From positions 372,001-436,000 of the forward strand of contig NZ_VOIW01000006.1 in the NCBI RefSeq assembly GCF_009659625.1: a DNA stretch of 64,000 nucleotides, given 5' to 3'. The DNA is from Pseudomonas haemolytica. Lineage in GTDB: Bacteria; Pseudomonadota; Gammaproteobacteria; Pseudomonadales; Pseudomonadaceae. Positions within the stretch are counted from its first letter, which is position 1, and each line of letters begins with the position of its first letter. Under the pieces are notes generated by a model. It had not been told where the DNA came from, did not search any database, and worked only from the letters and a program-made list of their open reading frames with translations. Positions 10,401 to 18,747 of the stretch are shown here, one piece after another. The position numbers were made by a program, and so were the translations under genes.

Positions 10401-13400
10401 ATTGCGGCCATAGCCGAACTCGATGCGCCGCGCCTGCAGTTCCAACGTACCGCTGCCGGTGCCTGCACCGTTGCTGATGACCGCTGGCGGTGCACTGATG
10501 TCGCCGCCCCATACCAGGGTGCCGGTCTGGATCAGTGCCACATCACTGGCGGCGCCATAGCCATAGATCGCCGGCGTGGTCAGCATCAGTTCATCGAGCA
10601 GCGACTTACCCGCGCTGTCGAGGGTACTCAGGCGAGTGCTGCCATAGAAGTTCAACGATTGCCCGGCGGTCAGCGCCAGGCTTTTCAGGGCCGGAGCGCC
10701 GTTGCCGGTATCGCCACGCAGCAGGCGATCCAGCACCTGCTGATTGAGGGTCAGGCCCGACGGCAACACACCTCGCGCGGCGGCTTCGGCCAGTGCCTCG
10801 GCGCTGCCGACGTTAATCCCGCCCACCGCCAGTGCCAGATGGCGGGTGCCGTAGCGCACGCTGTCACCCAAGGCAAACCGGTTGGTGGTGGCAAAGGCAA
10901 TCGAGCCCTCGGAGTAGAGTGATGTTTCACCGCCGCAGGCACCTGAAGTGCATTGGCCGATCAGGATGCTGCCCGGCCCTAAACCATTGGTGCCGCTGGT
11001 CGGCGCCAACATCTGCAAGCGCCCATTGGAGACTGCCAACACGCTACGGTTGCCGGGCCGATAGATAAAACCATCATCCGAGTCATAGGCTGCCTTGCCG
11101 CGCCCCAGGGTATTGATCGATGCACCTTGCTCAATCTCAATGGCGCCCTGGGACCTGCCCGTTACCAGGAACACTTCCGGCGCTGCCAGGGTCGCGCCCT
11201 GACGCACGACGACCGAGCCGGCCGTGGTTGCAGCCAGGTCGGACCTGACAAAATTGCCGCCCTGGCCATACACCACGGTCATTTCACCGCCCACCACCAG
11301 CCGGGCAGCGCCCAAGGCATTCAAGTCGCTGGCCCGCACCGACACCCTCGAGGCGCCGCTACTGGCCTGGGCCGTGTCTGAAATTACCTCGATATCGCCG
11401 CTGGACAGCACCGCAACCGTGGCACCAAATCCGCCTTGTGCGGGTTTGAATCGCCCCTCACCGTCAAAGTTGAACGCCAGGTCTTTTTCACCGTTCACCA
11501 GTCGCAGCTTCAGGGTCTTGGCGTCCGCTTCAAGCGCCGCGCGTGGCACACCCAGCCGCGTTGCATCAGCGCGAACGAAGTCTGCATAGGCGGTTTCGTT
11601 GTACTGGGAATAACGGCGCAATACCGCAGCCGGAGTGACGATCACCTGGCTCGACAAACTGTCGCGGATACCGGTGCCGGCAATCGACAGCAGGCCTTCG
11701 GTTGACCAGGACCCGTTGTTCATGACCGAAGCGCTAGGCAGCGAGCCGCTGGCGAACGGCGCTGCCAAACCGTTGATCTCCACCCGAAACGCCCCCGGCA
11801 ACAAGGCGTAAGTGGACGGCAGCAAGGTGTAGGTGCCCGGCGGCAAGCCGGGAACACCGGCACCGAGACTGATTTGTTGCCCCACCAACGGCTGGGTCGC
11901 GCCCGCTTCGCCGCCGCTGGGCGCTACCCCCGGCTGGCCGCCGGGAACAATCGCATAGATCGGGTTCGTCGCCAGCCCCGGCAAGGTAAAACGCCCATCC
12001 GCGCCCATTTGCATCAAGGGGTTGTAGCGCGCATCGGTGGAGCCGCCACGGCCAGAGATGAATGCCGCGCCGAGCAATTGGCCGCCACCGGAAAGGTCCA
12101 GCACCGCATCCTGCTGCACATTCAGCGAGCGGCCCGCCAGTTCCACGCCCACCGCCACGTTGCCGGTGCTGCGGGTGCCGCCGACACCCAGCAACTCCAC
12201 CTGTTTGCCGTCGTACTGCCAGGTCACGCCGTCGACTGTCCCGCCATACGGCAGCACCAAGCCACCGGCGCTGACGGAGGTCAGGCTACCCGGCAATAGC
12301 TTGACCGCTTTGGTTGAACGGGTAATGCCTTCGTCCACACCCAAGGTGAGACTGCCCATGGGCGCTCGCAGTACACCCCCCTGCTCGATGGTCGAGGCCG
12401 CCAGCACTAGGCTGCCAAACACAGAATAAGGTTGCGCCGGGGCCGTGCTGCCGACCCGACCGATGCGCAACGTACGCGCCGGGTCAAAGTCACCGCCGGT
12501 GTAGCCCGCCGTCACTTGCGCAACGGCGCCGGTCGCCGGGTAAATTTGCGCAGCCGAAAGGTTCAGGTCGGCTTGGGTGGTCAAGGCGGTCTTAGTCGTG
12601 TCAGAGCCGCGGGCCAGAAAGCGCATATCCCCCTGGCTGACCAAATGGGCCTGGTCAAAGGCACGCCGGTCAATAGCGTTGGCCAACGCTTTGGAGCTCG
12701 CGGCATGGGCGCCGAAGTTGACGCTGTCACGCACATCCAACACATTCGCCGCTGCAACCCTCAACAGACCGGCCGCAGCCTGAGTGGAAACGCCGCCCTG
12801 GACCGTCGGGCGCACGAGGTTGTCGGTACCCAGGCTGTTGTTGCCAACCCCGGCCAGGCGCACATAGGGCGCAGCCAGTAGCACTTGCGAGTGCCGCGCC
12901 GCGCCATCGGTCAAGGCCATGGCCCCTGAATACAGGCTCAGGCTCTGCCCCAGATGCAAGGCCAGGTCACCGTCAAAGCTGATCAGGCCGTTGCTCAACA
13001 GCGACAGGTTGTCGAAACCGCCGGCGTTAACCTGGCGGACTGTCAGCCGGCCATGGCCATAGGTTAAGGCGCCCGCGACCGCTTCGGGGGTACTGCCGTT
13101 CGGCAACGGCGTGCCTGAATCGGCGGCACTGACGATCAATTCACGCGCCTGGCGCACAGTGGCAGCGGCCGTATCGAGGTATAACGGCGTTTCCAGGGCA
13201 ACATTCAGGCTGCCGCCAGCGGCACCGGCGCCGCCGCTGTTGGCCGTGAGCGTGCCATCCAGGTAAAGGCCATTGTTGGAGGCTAGGGAGATGCTACCGC
13301 CACGGCTGGCGACCCTACTCGAACCAGCACCGGACAGGTCCAGCACCGCCTGGCTGCCGGAAGCATCAAGGCGTGCCCCTTCGCGCACCACCACAAACAG

Positions 13401-16400
13401 GTTGGCGGCGCTGGCGATGCCGGTGGCCGGATCGATCACCCCGCCAATCACAATATTGCCGCCTTGGCCCACCACGCCGTAGCGCCGGCCAAGGCTGTCA
13501 ACCGCAGTCGCTGCGCGGGCGGCCACATCCAGCACGGCGTGTTCACCGATCCAGATCGAACGGTCGTGACCTTTGGCTTCAACGCCATCGGCCACGGCAG
13601 GTTGCACGCTGACGCCACCCAGGGTGATGTTGCCGCCCCAGGCGTTCAGCGTGCCGTCTACGGTCAACTGACCAATGCTGCGCACACCGATGGACTGGCC
13701 CGGATCGACGTTGATCACCGCACCCTGGCCAATGCGCGCCTGCACCGTCGCCATCTGCGCCGCGGTAGACAACGCGCTGCCGGCTTGCAGGTTCAGACTC
13801 GCGCCTTTGCGCACCGTCAACTGGCCCTTGGTGGGGGTTTCCCGGTATTGCGGCGGGGTCCAGATTTGCAGTGCGCTGCGCGAATCAGCGCCGCTTACCA
13901 CGTTTTGCGCGGCGTCATTGAGGCGGTACAACGGCGCGGTCACATCGACCTGAGTTCCGTCGGCAACCCGCAAGCCTTCGTTGCCGGTGATGTCATAGGC
14001 ACCAAAGCCCTTGTTGAAGAACCCGCTGTCGAGTTGCAGCGTGTCCGCTTGAGGCGTGACAGGCTGAGCACTGATCAACACCTTGCCAGCTTGCACACTC
14101 AAGCGCCCGCCGCCATTGACCCCATACCCGAGCAACTCGCCGTTGAGTGCCAGGTTGCCCCGGCTGTCGGCGCTGTTGGCGTTGGCTGCCAGCGTCAGGT
14201 CACCGCCCTTGCCACCGATCAGTTGGTTCCTGGCATCCAGGGCCGCACCGGAAGACACATCCACGCGACTACCCGCTGCCAGCGTCACATCAGCGCTGCT
14301 GCGCAAGGCCACGCTGCCGCCGTTGAGGTAGGGCAAGCGGCTGCTGTCGCCGGGGCTCAGCCACTGGTTGCTCCACAGGCCGCTGGTGTCCAGGGATACG
14401 CCGCGGTTCACCGTCAAGCTGCCGCGACCGCCAAGGGTCACGTCGTTTTTGCCGGTCGGGGTAATCTGCGTCAGCACATTGCCCAGTTGCAGACTGCCGG
14501 AATGCGCGGTCAGGTTGGCGTTCACCTCGACCTTGGGTGCGAACAGGGTGATGTCACCCGCCGATGCCACCTCCAGCGCGCCGTTGACCAGAATCGAACC
14601 ACTGCTGGCGATGTTGATCGCCCCCAGTTTCGCCGCGTTCAAGGCGTCGCTGTTCAGATAAAGCGTGGATGCCCGCTCAGCCGACAGCACGCTGTTCAAG
14701 TCCAGCCCGGCCGCGATGGCCGCCGCGCGCTGCCCCAGCACGACGTTTTTCACGGTGCCTGTGTCCGCGCCCAGGGCGTATTGCAACTGGGCGCTGTCCT
14801 TGACGTAGTACGGCACGTAGCTGCCCACCACCAGCGCGGCGCCCCGGGCCACGGCTTTTTGCGATTGCAGGTAACCGTCCAGACCTTTTTGCGCGGCCTG
14901 GGTCTGACGCTCACCCTGATAGGTGTCACCCACGACCTGCCCTTCCAGCACCGCGCTGGCGGTACTGACGACCAGGCGCCCGGCATCGCGCCCCACGGTG
15001 TAGCCGGCCTCGCTGCGCTCACGGGGAGCGATCAGCGGGTTGTAGTAATAGTCGGTCACACCCCAGCGCTGGCTGTTGTCTTCATACCCCTTGTAGATCC
15101 CGGTATAGAGCAAATCCCCCGGCGCGCTGGACAGCTCATACAAGCGCCCGCCGGGGCCTTTGAGCCAGGTTTGCTGGAGCTTGCCGCTCTGCACGTCAAG
15201 GGTGCCGCCCGACAGATTGATCTGCGAACCTTGCTGGGTCACCACGTCCTTGCCGCTGAAGCTCACCGTACCGCCCTGGGCCATCCACTCGCCAATTGCG
15301 TGGTTGCGGGTGCCCAGATAGCCGCCCACCTCCAGCAGGCCACCCGCGGTGTACCAACGGTCGGTGGCATAACCGTGGGTGCCGGCCGGGACAAAAACCA
15401 GGTCGCGGACATCCACCCACACATCGTTGTTGTTGAGCACCTTGCCGTCACGGTTGACAGGCGCATCGCGCTGCTCGTTGCCCTGAATGTTGACCTTGAC
15501 GCTGTTGGACTCCATCGCCAACTTGACGCCGATGGCGCCCGACACGTCGATCACCGCACCCTCGCGCACCAGGGTCCGCTGCGTAGACTTGACGCCCACC
15601 TGGCCGCCGGTGGCCAGGGTCAAGGAGCCGTTGCGAAAGTCCACGCTGGCGTCGCTGGTGATCTCGACCAGGGATTGGTCGCGGCGGTAGACGTCTGCGG
15701 GCACGACGTTGCCGGCCTGGTCAGCCGAGGGTGTGATCAACCCGGCGCGCTGGCTGTCGAGGGCGTTGCTGCTGTCGAGCAGGATCGCGCTGACGCTGCC
15801 CTCGCCCAGGGTCACGCTGGCGTTGTTGCCCGTGCCCTTCAAGTGCAGGGTGCCACGCGCTTCCACCGAGGAGCTGGTGAGCAACACACCGTTTTGCAGC
15901 ACCTGCTGGCCGGTCAGGGTGATGTCGCCGGTGGCGGCCTGGATCAGGCCGCTGTTGCCGGCCTTGCCGCTGCCGGTGGCGCTGACTTCATTGCCGCGCG
16001 TGGTGGAGGTGACATTGCCATCGGTGCTGTAGCCCTTCTTGATCACAAAGCTGTCGCCCGCCGCCAGAGTGGTCTGGCCCCGTGCGGTGGAAATGCTCCC
16101 GGCGTTCGTCACCTCTTTGCCGAGCAGCAGCACATAACCGCCACCGGCGGTCGAGGTGGCGGGCACCTGGGTATTGATCTGCGCGCCGCGCTCGACCGTC
16201 ACGTTGCCGGCAGCCTGGGCAAAACTCGGCGCGGTGCTACTTGAGCTGTACAGGCCCCGGGCGGTGAACTGCTCATCGCTGAACGCCGTGGCCGCCGCCA
16301 CCAGGTTGCGCACGTTGACCTGGCTGCTGCCGCTGAACACCACGCCGTTGCCATTGACGATCATTACCGTGCCATCGGCCTTGATCGCCCCCTGGATCTG

Positions 16401-17021
16401 GCTCGGCGCGGTGCTGTTGTTGATCTTGTTGAGCACGGCCCAATCGCTGTTCTGCTGGAACTGTACGGTGGTGTCGCGGCCCACGTTGAAGGTTTGCCAA
16501 TTGAGGATCGCCTTGTCAGCCGTCTGCTTGATCGACACCAGCGTCTTGCCGTTGGCATCGGTCTGCACCGGCCCTTCGGCATTGACGAACAGCGGCTTGC
16601 CATCCGCACCGATCACCACGTTCAAGCCATTGCCGCCAAGGCCATTGTGGATGGTCTGCGGCCCCGCACTCGCAGTATTCCTGGCCGCCGCCTGGGCGGC
16701 CTGTTGTGCGGCAATCGCGGCGACGCTGGTATTGAGGTTCTGCAACGAGCGTTGCAACTGCTCGTTACCGCGCTGCTGCTGGGACAACGGCGGCGGCGTG
16801 CCCGGCACCACCACACCCGGGCGGGCACTGCCGGCCGCCTGCGCCGCACCCTTGGCGGCAAACCAACCCGAACTGAACGCCTGGGGCTGCGCCGCATGGG
16901 CACCACCGGCAAACACCAGCAGCGCAATCACCTGGGCCAGGGGTTTGAGGAGCAACACTTGACCGGCGGTGGCAGGCACCTTGGCGGCGCGGGTAGCAGG
17001 CAGCTTCAGTCGGGAACGCAT
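4413..17021 (-). CDS. pdtA: Giant two-partner secretion exoprotein (TpsA, filamentous haemagglutinin family, DUF3739)
   Basis: At 4202 residues this is about the size I recall for P. aeruginosa PdtA. ATG 17021 follows AAGGA by 9 bases. Residues 1-44 form an extended signal peptide (cleavage near AHA-AQPQ). The TPS secretion domain spans about 115-275: NWQTFNVGRDTTVQF, VLNKINN, IQGAIKADGTVMIVNGNGVVF. Thousands of residues of beta-helix-type repeats follow, rich in Gly, Ala, Ser, Leu, Asn and Asp (GG.L.L.AG..V patterns). The DUF3739 C-terminal region includes YDGDITLYGGAGVHTLFGGN, GDIQLYAQGSILLGQSRIMT and SNAGDINAGRGAKTTVLYTPP. A short Ala/Gln-rich coil (QAAEDAARSQQAAAKQG) and a charged tail close the protein. 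Cysteines are rare and clustered, notably in a duplicated motif near residues 3010-3095. PdtB at 1062-2645 is the likely transporter. In P. aeruginosa this exoprotein is induced by phosphate depletion through VreI; I could not identify the promoter here. Confidence 0.93.
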   Translation of the reverse strand: MRSRLKLPATRAAKVPATAGQVLLLKPLAQVIALLVFAGGAHAAQPQAFSSGWFAAKGAAQAAGSARPGVVVPGTPPPLSQQQRGNEQLQRSLQNLNTSVAAIAAQQAAQAAARNTASAGPQTIHNGLGGNGLNVVIGADGKPLFVNAEGPVQTDANGKTLVSIKQTADKAILNWQTFNVGRDTTVQFQQNSDWAVLNKINNSTAPSQIQGAIKADGTVMIVNGNGVVFSGSSQVNVRNLVAAATAFSDEQFTARGLYSSSSTAPSFAQAAGNVTVERGAQINTQVPATSTAGGGYVLLLGKEVTNAGSISTARGQTTLAAGDSFVIKKGYSTDGNVTSTTRGNEVSATGSGKAGNSGLIQAATGDITLTGQQVLQNGVLLTSSSVEARGTLHLKGTGNNASVTLGEGSVSAILLDSSNALDSQRAGLITPSADQAGNVVPADVYRRDQSLVEITSDASVDFRNGSLTLATGGQVGVKSTQRTLVREGAVIDVSGAIGVKLAMESNSVKVNIQGNEQRDAPVNRDGKVLNNNDVWVDVRDLVFVPAGTHGYATDRWYTAGGLLEVGGYLGTRNHAIGEWMAQGGTVSFSGKDVVTQQGSQINLSGGTLDVQSGKLQQTWLKGPGGRLYELSSAPGDLLYTGIYKGYEDNSQRWGVTDYYYNPLIAPRERSEAGYTVGRDAGRLVVSTASAVLEGQVVGDTYQGERQTQAAQKGLDGYLQSQKAVARGAALVVGSYVPYYVKDSAQLQYALGADTGTVKNVVLGQRAAAIAAGLDLNSVLSAERASTLYLNSDALNAAKLGAINIASSGSILVNGALEVASAGDITLFAPKVEVNANLTAHSGSLQLGNVLTQITPTGKNDVTLGGRGSLTVNRGVSLDTSGLWSNQWLSPGDSSRLPYLNGGSVALRSSADVTLAAGSRVDVSSGAALDARNQLIGGKGGDLTLAANANSADSRGNLALNGELLGYGVNGGGRLSVQAGKVLISAQPVTPQADTLQLDSGFFNKGFGAYDITGNEGLRVADGTQVDVTAPLYRLNDAAQNVVSGADSRSALQIWTPPQYRETPTKGQLTVRKGASLNLQAGSALSTAAQMATVQARIGQGAVINVDPGQSIGVRSIGQLTVDGTLNAWGGNITLGGVSVQPAVADGVEAKGHDRSIWIGEHAVLDVAARAATAVDSLGRRYGVVGQGGNIVIGGVIDPATGIASAANLFVVVREGARLDASGSQAVLDLSGAGSSRVASRGGSISLASNNGLYLDGTLTANSGGAGAAGGSLNVALETPLYLDTAAATVRQARELIVSAADSGTPLPNGSTPEAVAGALTYGHGRLTVRQVNAGGFDNLSLLSNGLISFDGDLALHLGQSLSLYSGAMALTDGAARHSQVLLAAPYVRLAGVGNNSLGTDNLVRPTVQGGVSTQAAAGLLRVAAANVLDVRDSVNFGAHAASSKALANAIDRRAFDQAHLVSQGDMRFLARGSDTTKTALTTQADLNLSAAQIYPATGAVAQVTAGYTGGDFDPARTLRIGRVGSTAPAQPYSVFGSLVLAASTIEQGGVLRAPMGSLTLGVDEGITRSTKAVKLLPGSLTSVSAGGLVLPYGGTVDGVTWQYDGKQVELLGVGGTRSTGNVAVGVELAGRSLNVQQDAVLDLSGGGQLLGAAFISGRGGSTDARYNPLMQMGADGRFTLPGLATNPIYAIVPGGQPGVAPSGGEAGATQPLVGQQISLGAGVPGLPPGTYTLLPSTYALLPGAFRVEINGLAAPFASGSLPSASVMNNGSWSTEGLLSIAGTGIRDSLSSQVIVTPAAVLRRYSQYNETAYADFVRADATRLGVPRAALEADAKTLKLRLVNGEKDLAFNFDGEGRFKPAQGGFGATVAVLSSGDIEVISDTAQASSGASRVSVRASDLNALGAARLVVGGEMTVVYGQGGNFVRSDLAATTAGSVVVRQGATLAAPEVFLVTGRSQGAIEIEQGASINTLGRGKAAYDSDDGFIYRPGNRSVLAVSNGRLQMLAPTSGTNGLGPGSILIGQCTSGACGGETSLYSEGSIAFATTNRFALGDSVRYGTRHLALAVGGINVGSAEALAEAAARGVLPSGLTLNQQVLDRLLRGDTGNGAPALKSLALTAGQSLNFYGSTRLSTLDSAGKSLLDELMLTTPAIYGYGAASDVALIQTGTLVWGGDISAPPAVISNGAGTGSGTLELQARRIEFGYGRNAQPDSLANNGRMTLGFANVNLNASERITANHKGNLSVHQAQGAYEAGKGFTYSGGNLNITTPLLTGEAGSVNRISAGGTVNVKAPANGAAPVAAGAIDALGAELLLSGHSVALDTSVVLPSGKLTLSADQALTLGAASRLDLSGRKVQINDVSQYSWGGDVSLESRHGDIRQAAGALIDLSAQFNQGGLLKAVAVDTGAGQVDLQGHVRAGSSGYYDAGGTLVPYKAGGVDIRAQQVGDFAALNQRLNQGQVFGSRSFQLKQGNLVIGDELKANQINVSVDNGSLTVVGTLDASGERVGSIRLAAKQGVTVAGSAVLDAHGTALRVDSYGKIIDAPNRAMVELNSGDGQLSLAEGVRIDLRHGTAAVLGSGPGHYDGVARGTLELNAPRLNADDVAIDASGALNVQGARSIAVNAVARYTDAPVGIEPSASGRPYQVIDQHYLEQKHALAQAFINNALNNAGLMTGKLAGLNNSRYTEAFHLRPGVEIVTQGDLVVSGDLDLSGYRYASVNPNTPKTSVYGSGEVGGLVVRAGGNINIYGSINDGFAPPPATPDDNGWVLTPGLQGFGADVIVPGPGVVLANGSAFPTGKTLNYPLPIQATTLAQGTVLPTQGTLDAPLSLPANTVLSAAVHDSAGNLLYAAGTLLQQPVVLAAGTQLDAGTVLAGAASLRAMTWPAGVPLPSRGAVTGSATDGVVLAGNLALKVGALIPYGTDVKLPNGAVSVPLRTVTGATARQNWAVAPMLAEGSQSWSLRLVSGADTQAADTRSIQPAYAGDLTLADTHYGIYQTHEKIIVPGQPARPGGAWYWSDFAAELFGVEAGTAVPEPEWGSCDEPDICVRVNYVWSDIAEIFGFVPGQPVSPQDESFCDPEMCVSLGEPIPAIPEKVTIGEVKLVSPVSQHFSVLRTGTGDLDLIAAGNVAMQSPYGIYTAGGSSASRAGSAAADFDRARAASADGTVLGSTAKAYEALVDDNSPYAAWYPDAGGNLLLRTGGSLTADVWTPNQGVAMPNDGRTQLNSGNLGNWLWRQGTGNTPGVTPTPTSWWINFGTYVKGAGNANIQFEDAKQIDLLPRLVGFTGVGTLGGGNLTLDLGSDAGMQTRRGSLDGGRAPRSEGLVLAVGSTGRLVDGQLLLTGGGDLDVRMGGDLNPGLDARATRLNTAGLLSADFKAETLSLNGVFTNLRGALNLQAGSLGGIALNYGGMRGDQDAKDTRAYSPYTASLGTATGGITLMLGDATANLSTRGDLVLAGAGDPGRVSTENNQAFSYNGKDYGNGTTWFSLWTERTAIDLFSAGGSLTPSVQSVSLSAGGSTEPLKGQNYSSSDGRFIFPSKLGGVAANGSIYLGASALGSGPQPNNPAYSLLLAPSSNGRLAMLAGDSIYASGYAVNQSGDSLGSIPTPFAPAFVGRDGFNSVVHNLGSDALQADFSLFALRSPTDLARPSSQAEPARFYARQGDIVGVRSGEIITFNGSRQGQVRYESVGPVWIRAGRDIVSSGTYLGSPTLFPALLGYNGDYTGESRGNLFVHSRPEDVSVVSAGRDIIYSSFNVAGPGALEVSAGRNLLMEDKASITSLGPVVAGDSRPGASIVLEAGVGPNGLDYLKFVTPYLDRANQAVEGVPLATQAGKVAKTYEAELLQWLKQRYAFSGDADQARAYFAGLGPEQQRLFARTVYFAEVREGGREFNLAAGPRAGSFVRSRVAIDGLLPSKDVAGNPIMYDGDITLYGGAGVHTLFGGNIQMLTPGGQQVFGIEGTAPPATAGVLTQGAGDIQLYAQGSILLGQSRIMTTFGGSILAWSNAGDINAGRGAKTTVLYTPPKRVYDTWGNVTLSPNVPSSGAGIATLAPIAEVPAGDIDLLAPAGTIDAGEAGIRVSGNVNIAALHVVNAANIQTQGKSSGVPVTAAVNTGAMTSASAAGAAASQAAEDAARSQQAAAKQGRASIVTVEVLGFGTEPVPREPQQKTSGYNPDSPVQVLGAGPLSEQARARLTDEERKQISL

Positions 17022-17185
17022 CAGTTACAGGTCCTTTTGACGGGGCAGGCGAACGACGGGCACGCAAACACTGCGCGGCCACCTGTCGGGGTTATTGCTT
17101 AAGGCGGTTGCCGGGCGGCGCGACCGAACTGTTGTCACACAATGTTCATGCGCAGCGGTTCAACTGGTCGGTCTGGCGGGAAAAC

Positions 17186-17220
17186 GACAAAACCGGCAAT
17201 GACGCGAAGTCATTGCCGGT
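17186..17220 (-). terminator. Terminator after the DING-type gene
   Basis: A perfect 12-bp stem (ACCGGCAATGAC / GTCATTGCCGGT, loop GCGAA) lies 30 bases past the stop of the DING gene. On the minus strand a T-rich stretch (TTTTGTCGTTTT) follows. It should end that transcript before the pdtA promoter region. Confidence 0.75.
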
Positions 17221-17249
17221 GATAGGGCTAACCCTGTCGAGACGGGGTG

Positions 17250-18416
17250 TTACAGCGGACGGCCAATACCGTTGCAGGTGTTGGTGTCGCCCAGGCGCAA
17301 GGCGCTGGTGGTGGCATAGAAGTTGTCGTGGACAGCTTTCTGCCAGGTGGCAGACAACGGAATGAAGGAGTGGCTGCTGACAGCCGCATTGTTCAGGCCG
17401 GTGTAGTGACGGTTCAGGAAGTTACGGATACGCGCGGTGTCGGTGGTGTCTTTGTAGCACTGGCTGAAGACCAGGTTGGTGTAGCCCACGATTGGGTAGC
17501 CCGCAGTGGGGTTGGCAAACGTAGGCACCCACTTCAATGGATCCTTGGCGTCGTTGCTGCCCAGGGCTGGCGGTGCAACAGTATCGAGGGTGACTTGCAC
17601 GTTGACTTCGGTCGGCAGTGCGCCGTTGATTGCAGCAACAGCAGAGGCGTCGTTGAACTGTGCGTAGTCAGGGCTGACGTAGCCGATGGCACCGTTGTTG
17701 TTGGCGTCGGCAACAGCGGCGGCAACACCCTGGCTGCCGACCACGCCGATGTAATTAGTGCCGGCAGGTGGGTTGACGGCTGGGTTGAAACCTACAGCGG
17801 TCGCGAAACTATTGCTGGCAACAGGCAACAAATTACCGCTGACGGCCTTGAGGTGGGTGGTCAGAATTTCGGTAGTGCCGCTGGTTTCGGTACGGTAGAC
17901 CACTTTGATTGGCAGGTTCGGGCCGGCAACGCCGTCGAACAGCACTTCATTCCAGTTTTTGGTCACGCCGGCGAAGATGTTGGCCAGTTGAACACTGGTG
18001 AGTTTGAGCGAGGTTTTGCCGTTGATGTGATAAGGCACCGTCACCGAGGTGGCTGCAGCCGGCACTTGGATCAGCGCGCCGTAGGCTGGGCGGCCCTTGA
18101 CGGCGTCATTGTTGTAAGCCAGAAGCTCCGCGCCGCTGACGATCGAGTCGCTGCCCGCATAGTCGACGGTGATGCCAGCGGCCAATTTCAGCTGGGTCGA
18201 ATCGTTACCGAAAAACGCCTTCTTGCCGCCGCCACTGCCTACGCCGATGTAGGCGTTAAAACCAGGGATGGAGGACGCGAGAATGCCAGTACCGGCAGTG
18301 GTGCCGTAGAGTTTTTCCGGCAGGGTGGCACCGCCACCGACCACCGCGGCCATGGATTGGGCCGAAGCCAGTGCTGCAACTACCAAAGAGGCTGCGATCA
18401 TAGTGCGCTTAAACAT
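17250..18416 (-). CDS. DING/PstS-like phosphate-binding protein, LapA/LapB-like, probable Hxc substrate
   Basis: The 388-residue protein starts at ATG 18416, with AAGGAG seven bases upstream. Residues 1-23 form a Sec signal peptide (MFKRTMIAASLVVAALASAQ, cleavage after SMA). The mature start AVVGGGATLPEKLYG matches the DING-family opening, with AVV in place of DIN. Other PstS-like phosphate-binding segments are YIGVGSGGGKKAFF, DYAGSDSIVSGAEL, VVYRTETSGTTEILTTHL and NGAIGYVSPDYAQF. In P. aeruginosa the genes between hxcS and pdtA are lapA and lapB, DING-type proteins; LapA is an alkaline phosphatase exported by Hxc. I infer the same export route here. Whether this protein hydrolyses phosphate esters or only binds phosphate cannot be told from sequence. 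It stands alone, bounded by composite element copy 2 upstream and a terminator downstream. Confidence 0.85.
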   Translation of the reverse strand: MFKRTMIAASLVVAALASAQSMAAVVGGGATLPEKLYGTTAGTGILASSIPGFNAYIGVGSGGGKKAFFGNDSTQLKLAAGITVDYAGSDSIVSGAELLAYNNDAVKGRPAYGALIQVPAAATSVTVPYHINGKTSLKLTSVQLANIFAGVTKNWNEVLFDGVAGPNLPIKVVYRTETSGTTEILTTHLKAVSGNLLPVASNSFATAVGFNPAVNPPAGTNYIGVVGSQGVAAAVADANNNGAIGYVSPDYAQFNDASAVAAINGALPTEVNVQVTLDTVAPPALGSNDAKDPLKWVPTFANPTAGYPIVGYTNLVFSQCYKDTTDTARIRNFLNRHYTGLNNAAVSSHSFIPLSATWQKAVHDNFYATTSALRLGDTNTCNGIGRPL

Positions 18417-18567
18417 GAAGAATCTCCTTTCGTCGTGTTCGTACGTTGGGGTAGATGGCTCTTGCATGACGCCATGGCTTCGGTCCCAAGCCTGGGCTAC
18501 CGAGGTAGCTCCGGGGGTGGCGAGGGGTGAGACCATGGGTAGCAAATCTCGCAGCATCCGATGACAG
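18417..18567 (-). promoter_or_regulatory. Upstream leader of the DING gene with one Pho-box-like half site
   Basis: A perfect CTGTCAT half site lies at 18567-18561 on the minus strand, about 145 bases before the start codon; its 11-bp partner upstream (TTTTCCT) is poor. Between it and the gene, the minus strand can form GCTAC-CTCG-GTAGC, CCCA-GGCT-TGGG and the palindrome GCCATGGC. This may be a PhoB-dependent promoter with a structured leader, but neither point is firm. I could not match it to a known riboswitch. Confidence 0.25.
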
Positions 18568-18747
18568 CAAAAGGAAAAAACCTCGGGAGGAAGCGCTTGA
18601 TTTTAAAAAAGATTATCGGGTGTTTTGGTCATCGTTTTGAGTGGTTTCGGGGTAGGTGACAGCGGGGTTTCAGCGGGGGTGTGGTGCAGGCCGCCGGGGC
18701 TGTGGTGGGGCGGATTGAATGTGACGTGATGGGGCACCCGAGGTTTG

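Noticed and set aside
7632..10922. Long plus-strand open frame opposite pdtA
   Set aside because: It is antisense to the strongly coding exoprotein gene and its translation has low-complexity, His/Arg/Gln-rich composition typical of shadow frames in GC-rich DNA.
13464..16244. Second long plus-strand open frame opposite pdtA
   Set aside because: Same reasons: no ribosome site, no domain, composition of a shadow frame.
18417..18540. Cyclic-di-GMP (GEMM-I) riboswitch on the plus strand
   Set aside because: GACGC and GGCTACCGAGG look slightly similar, but the conserved ACGCAAAGCC core is missing and no gene follows on that strand.
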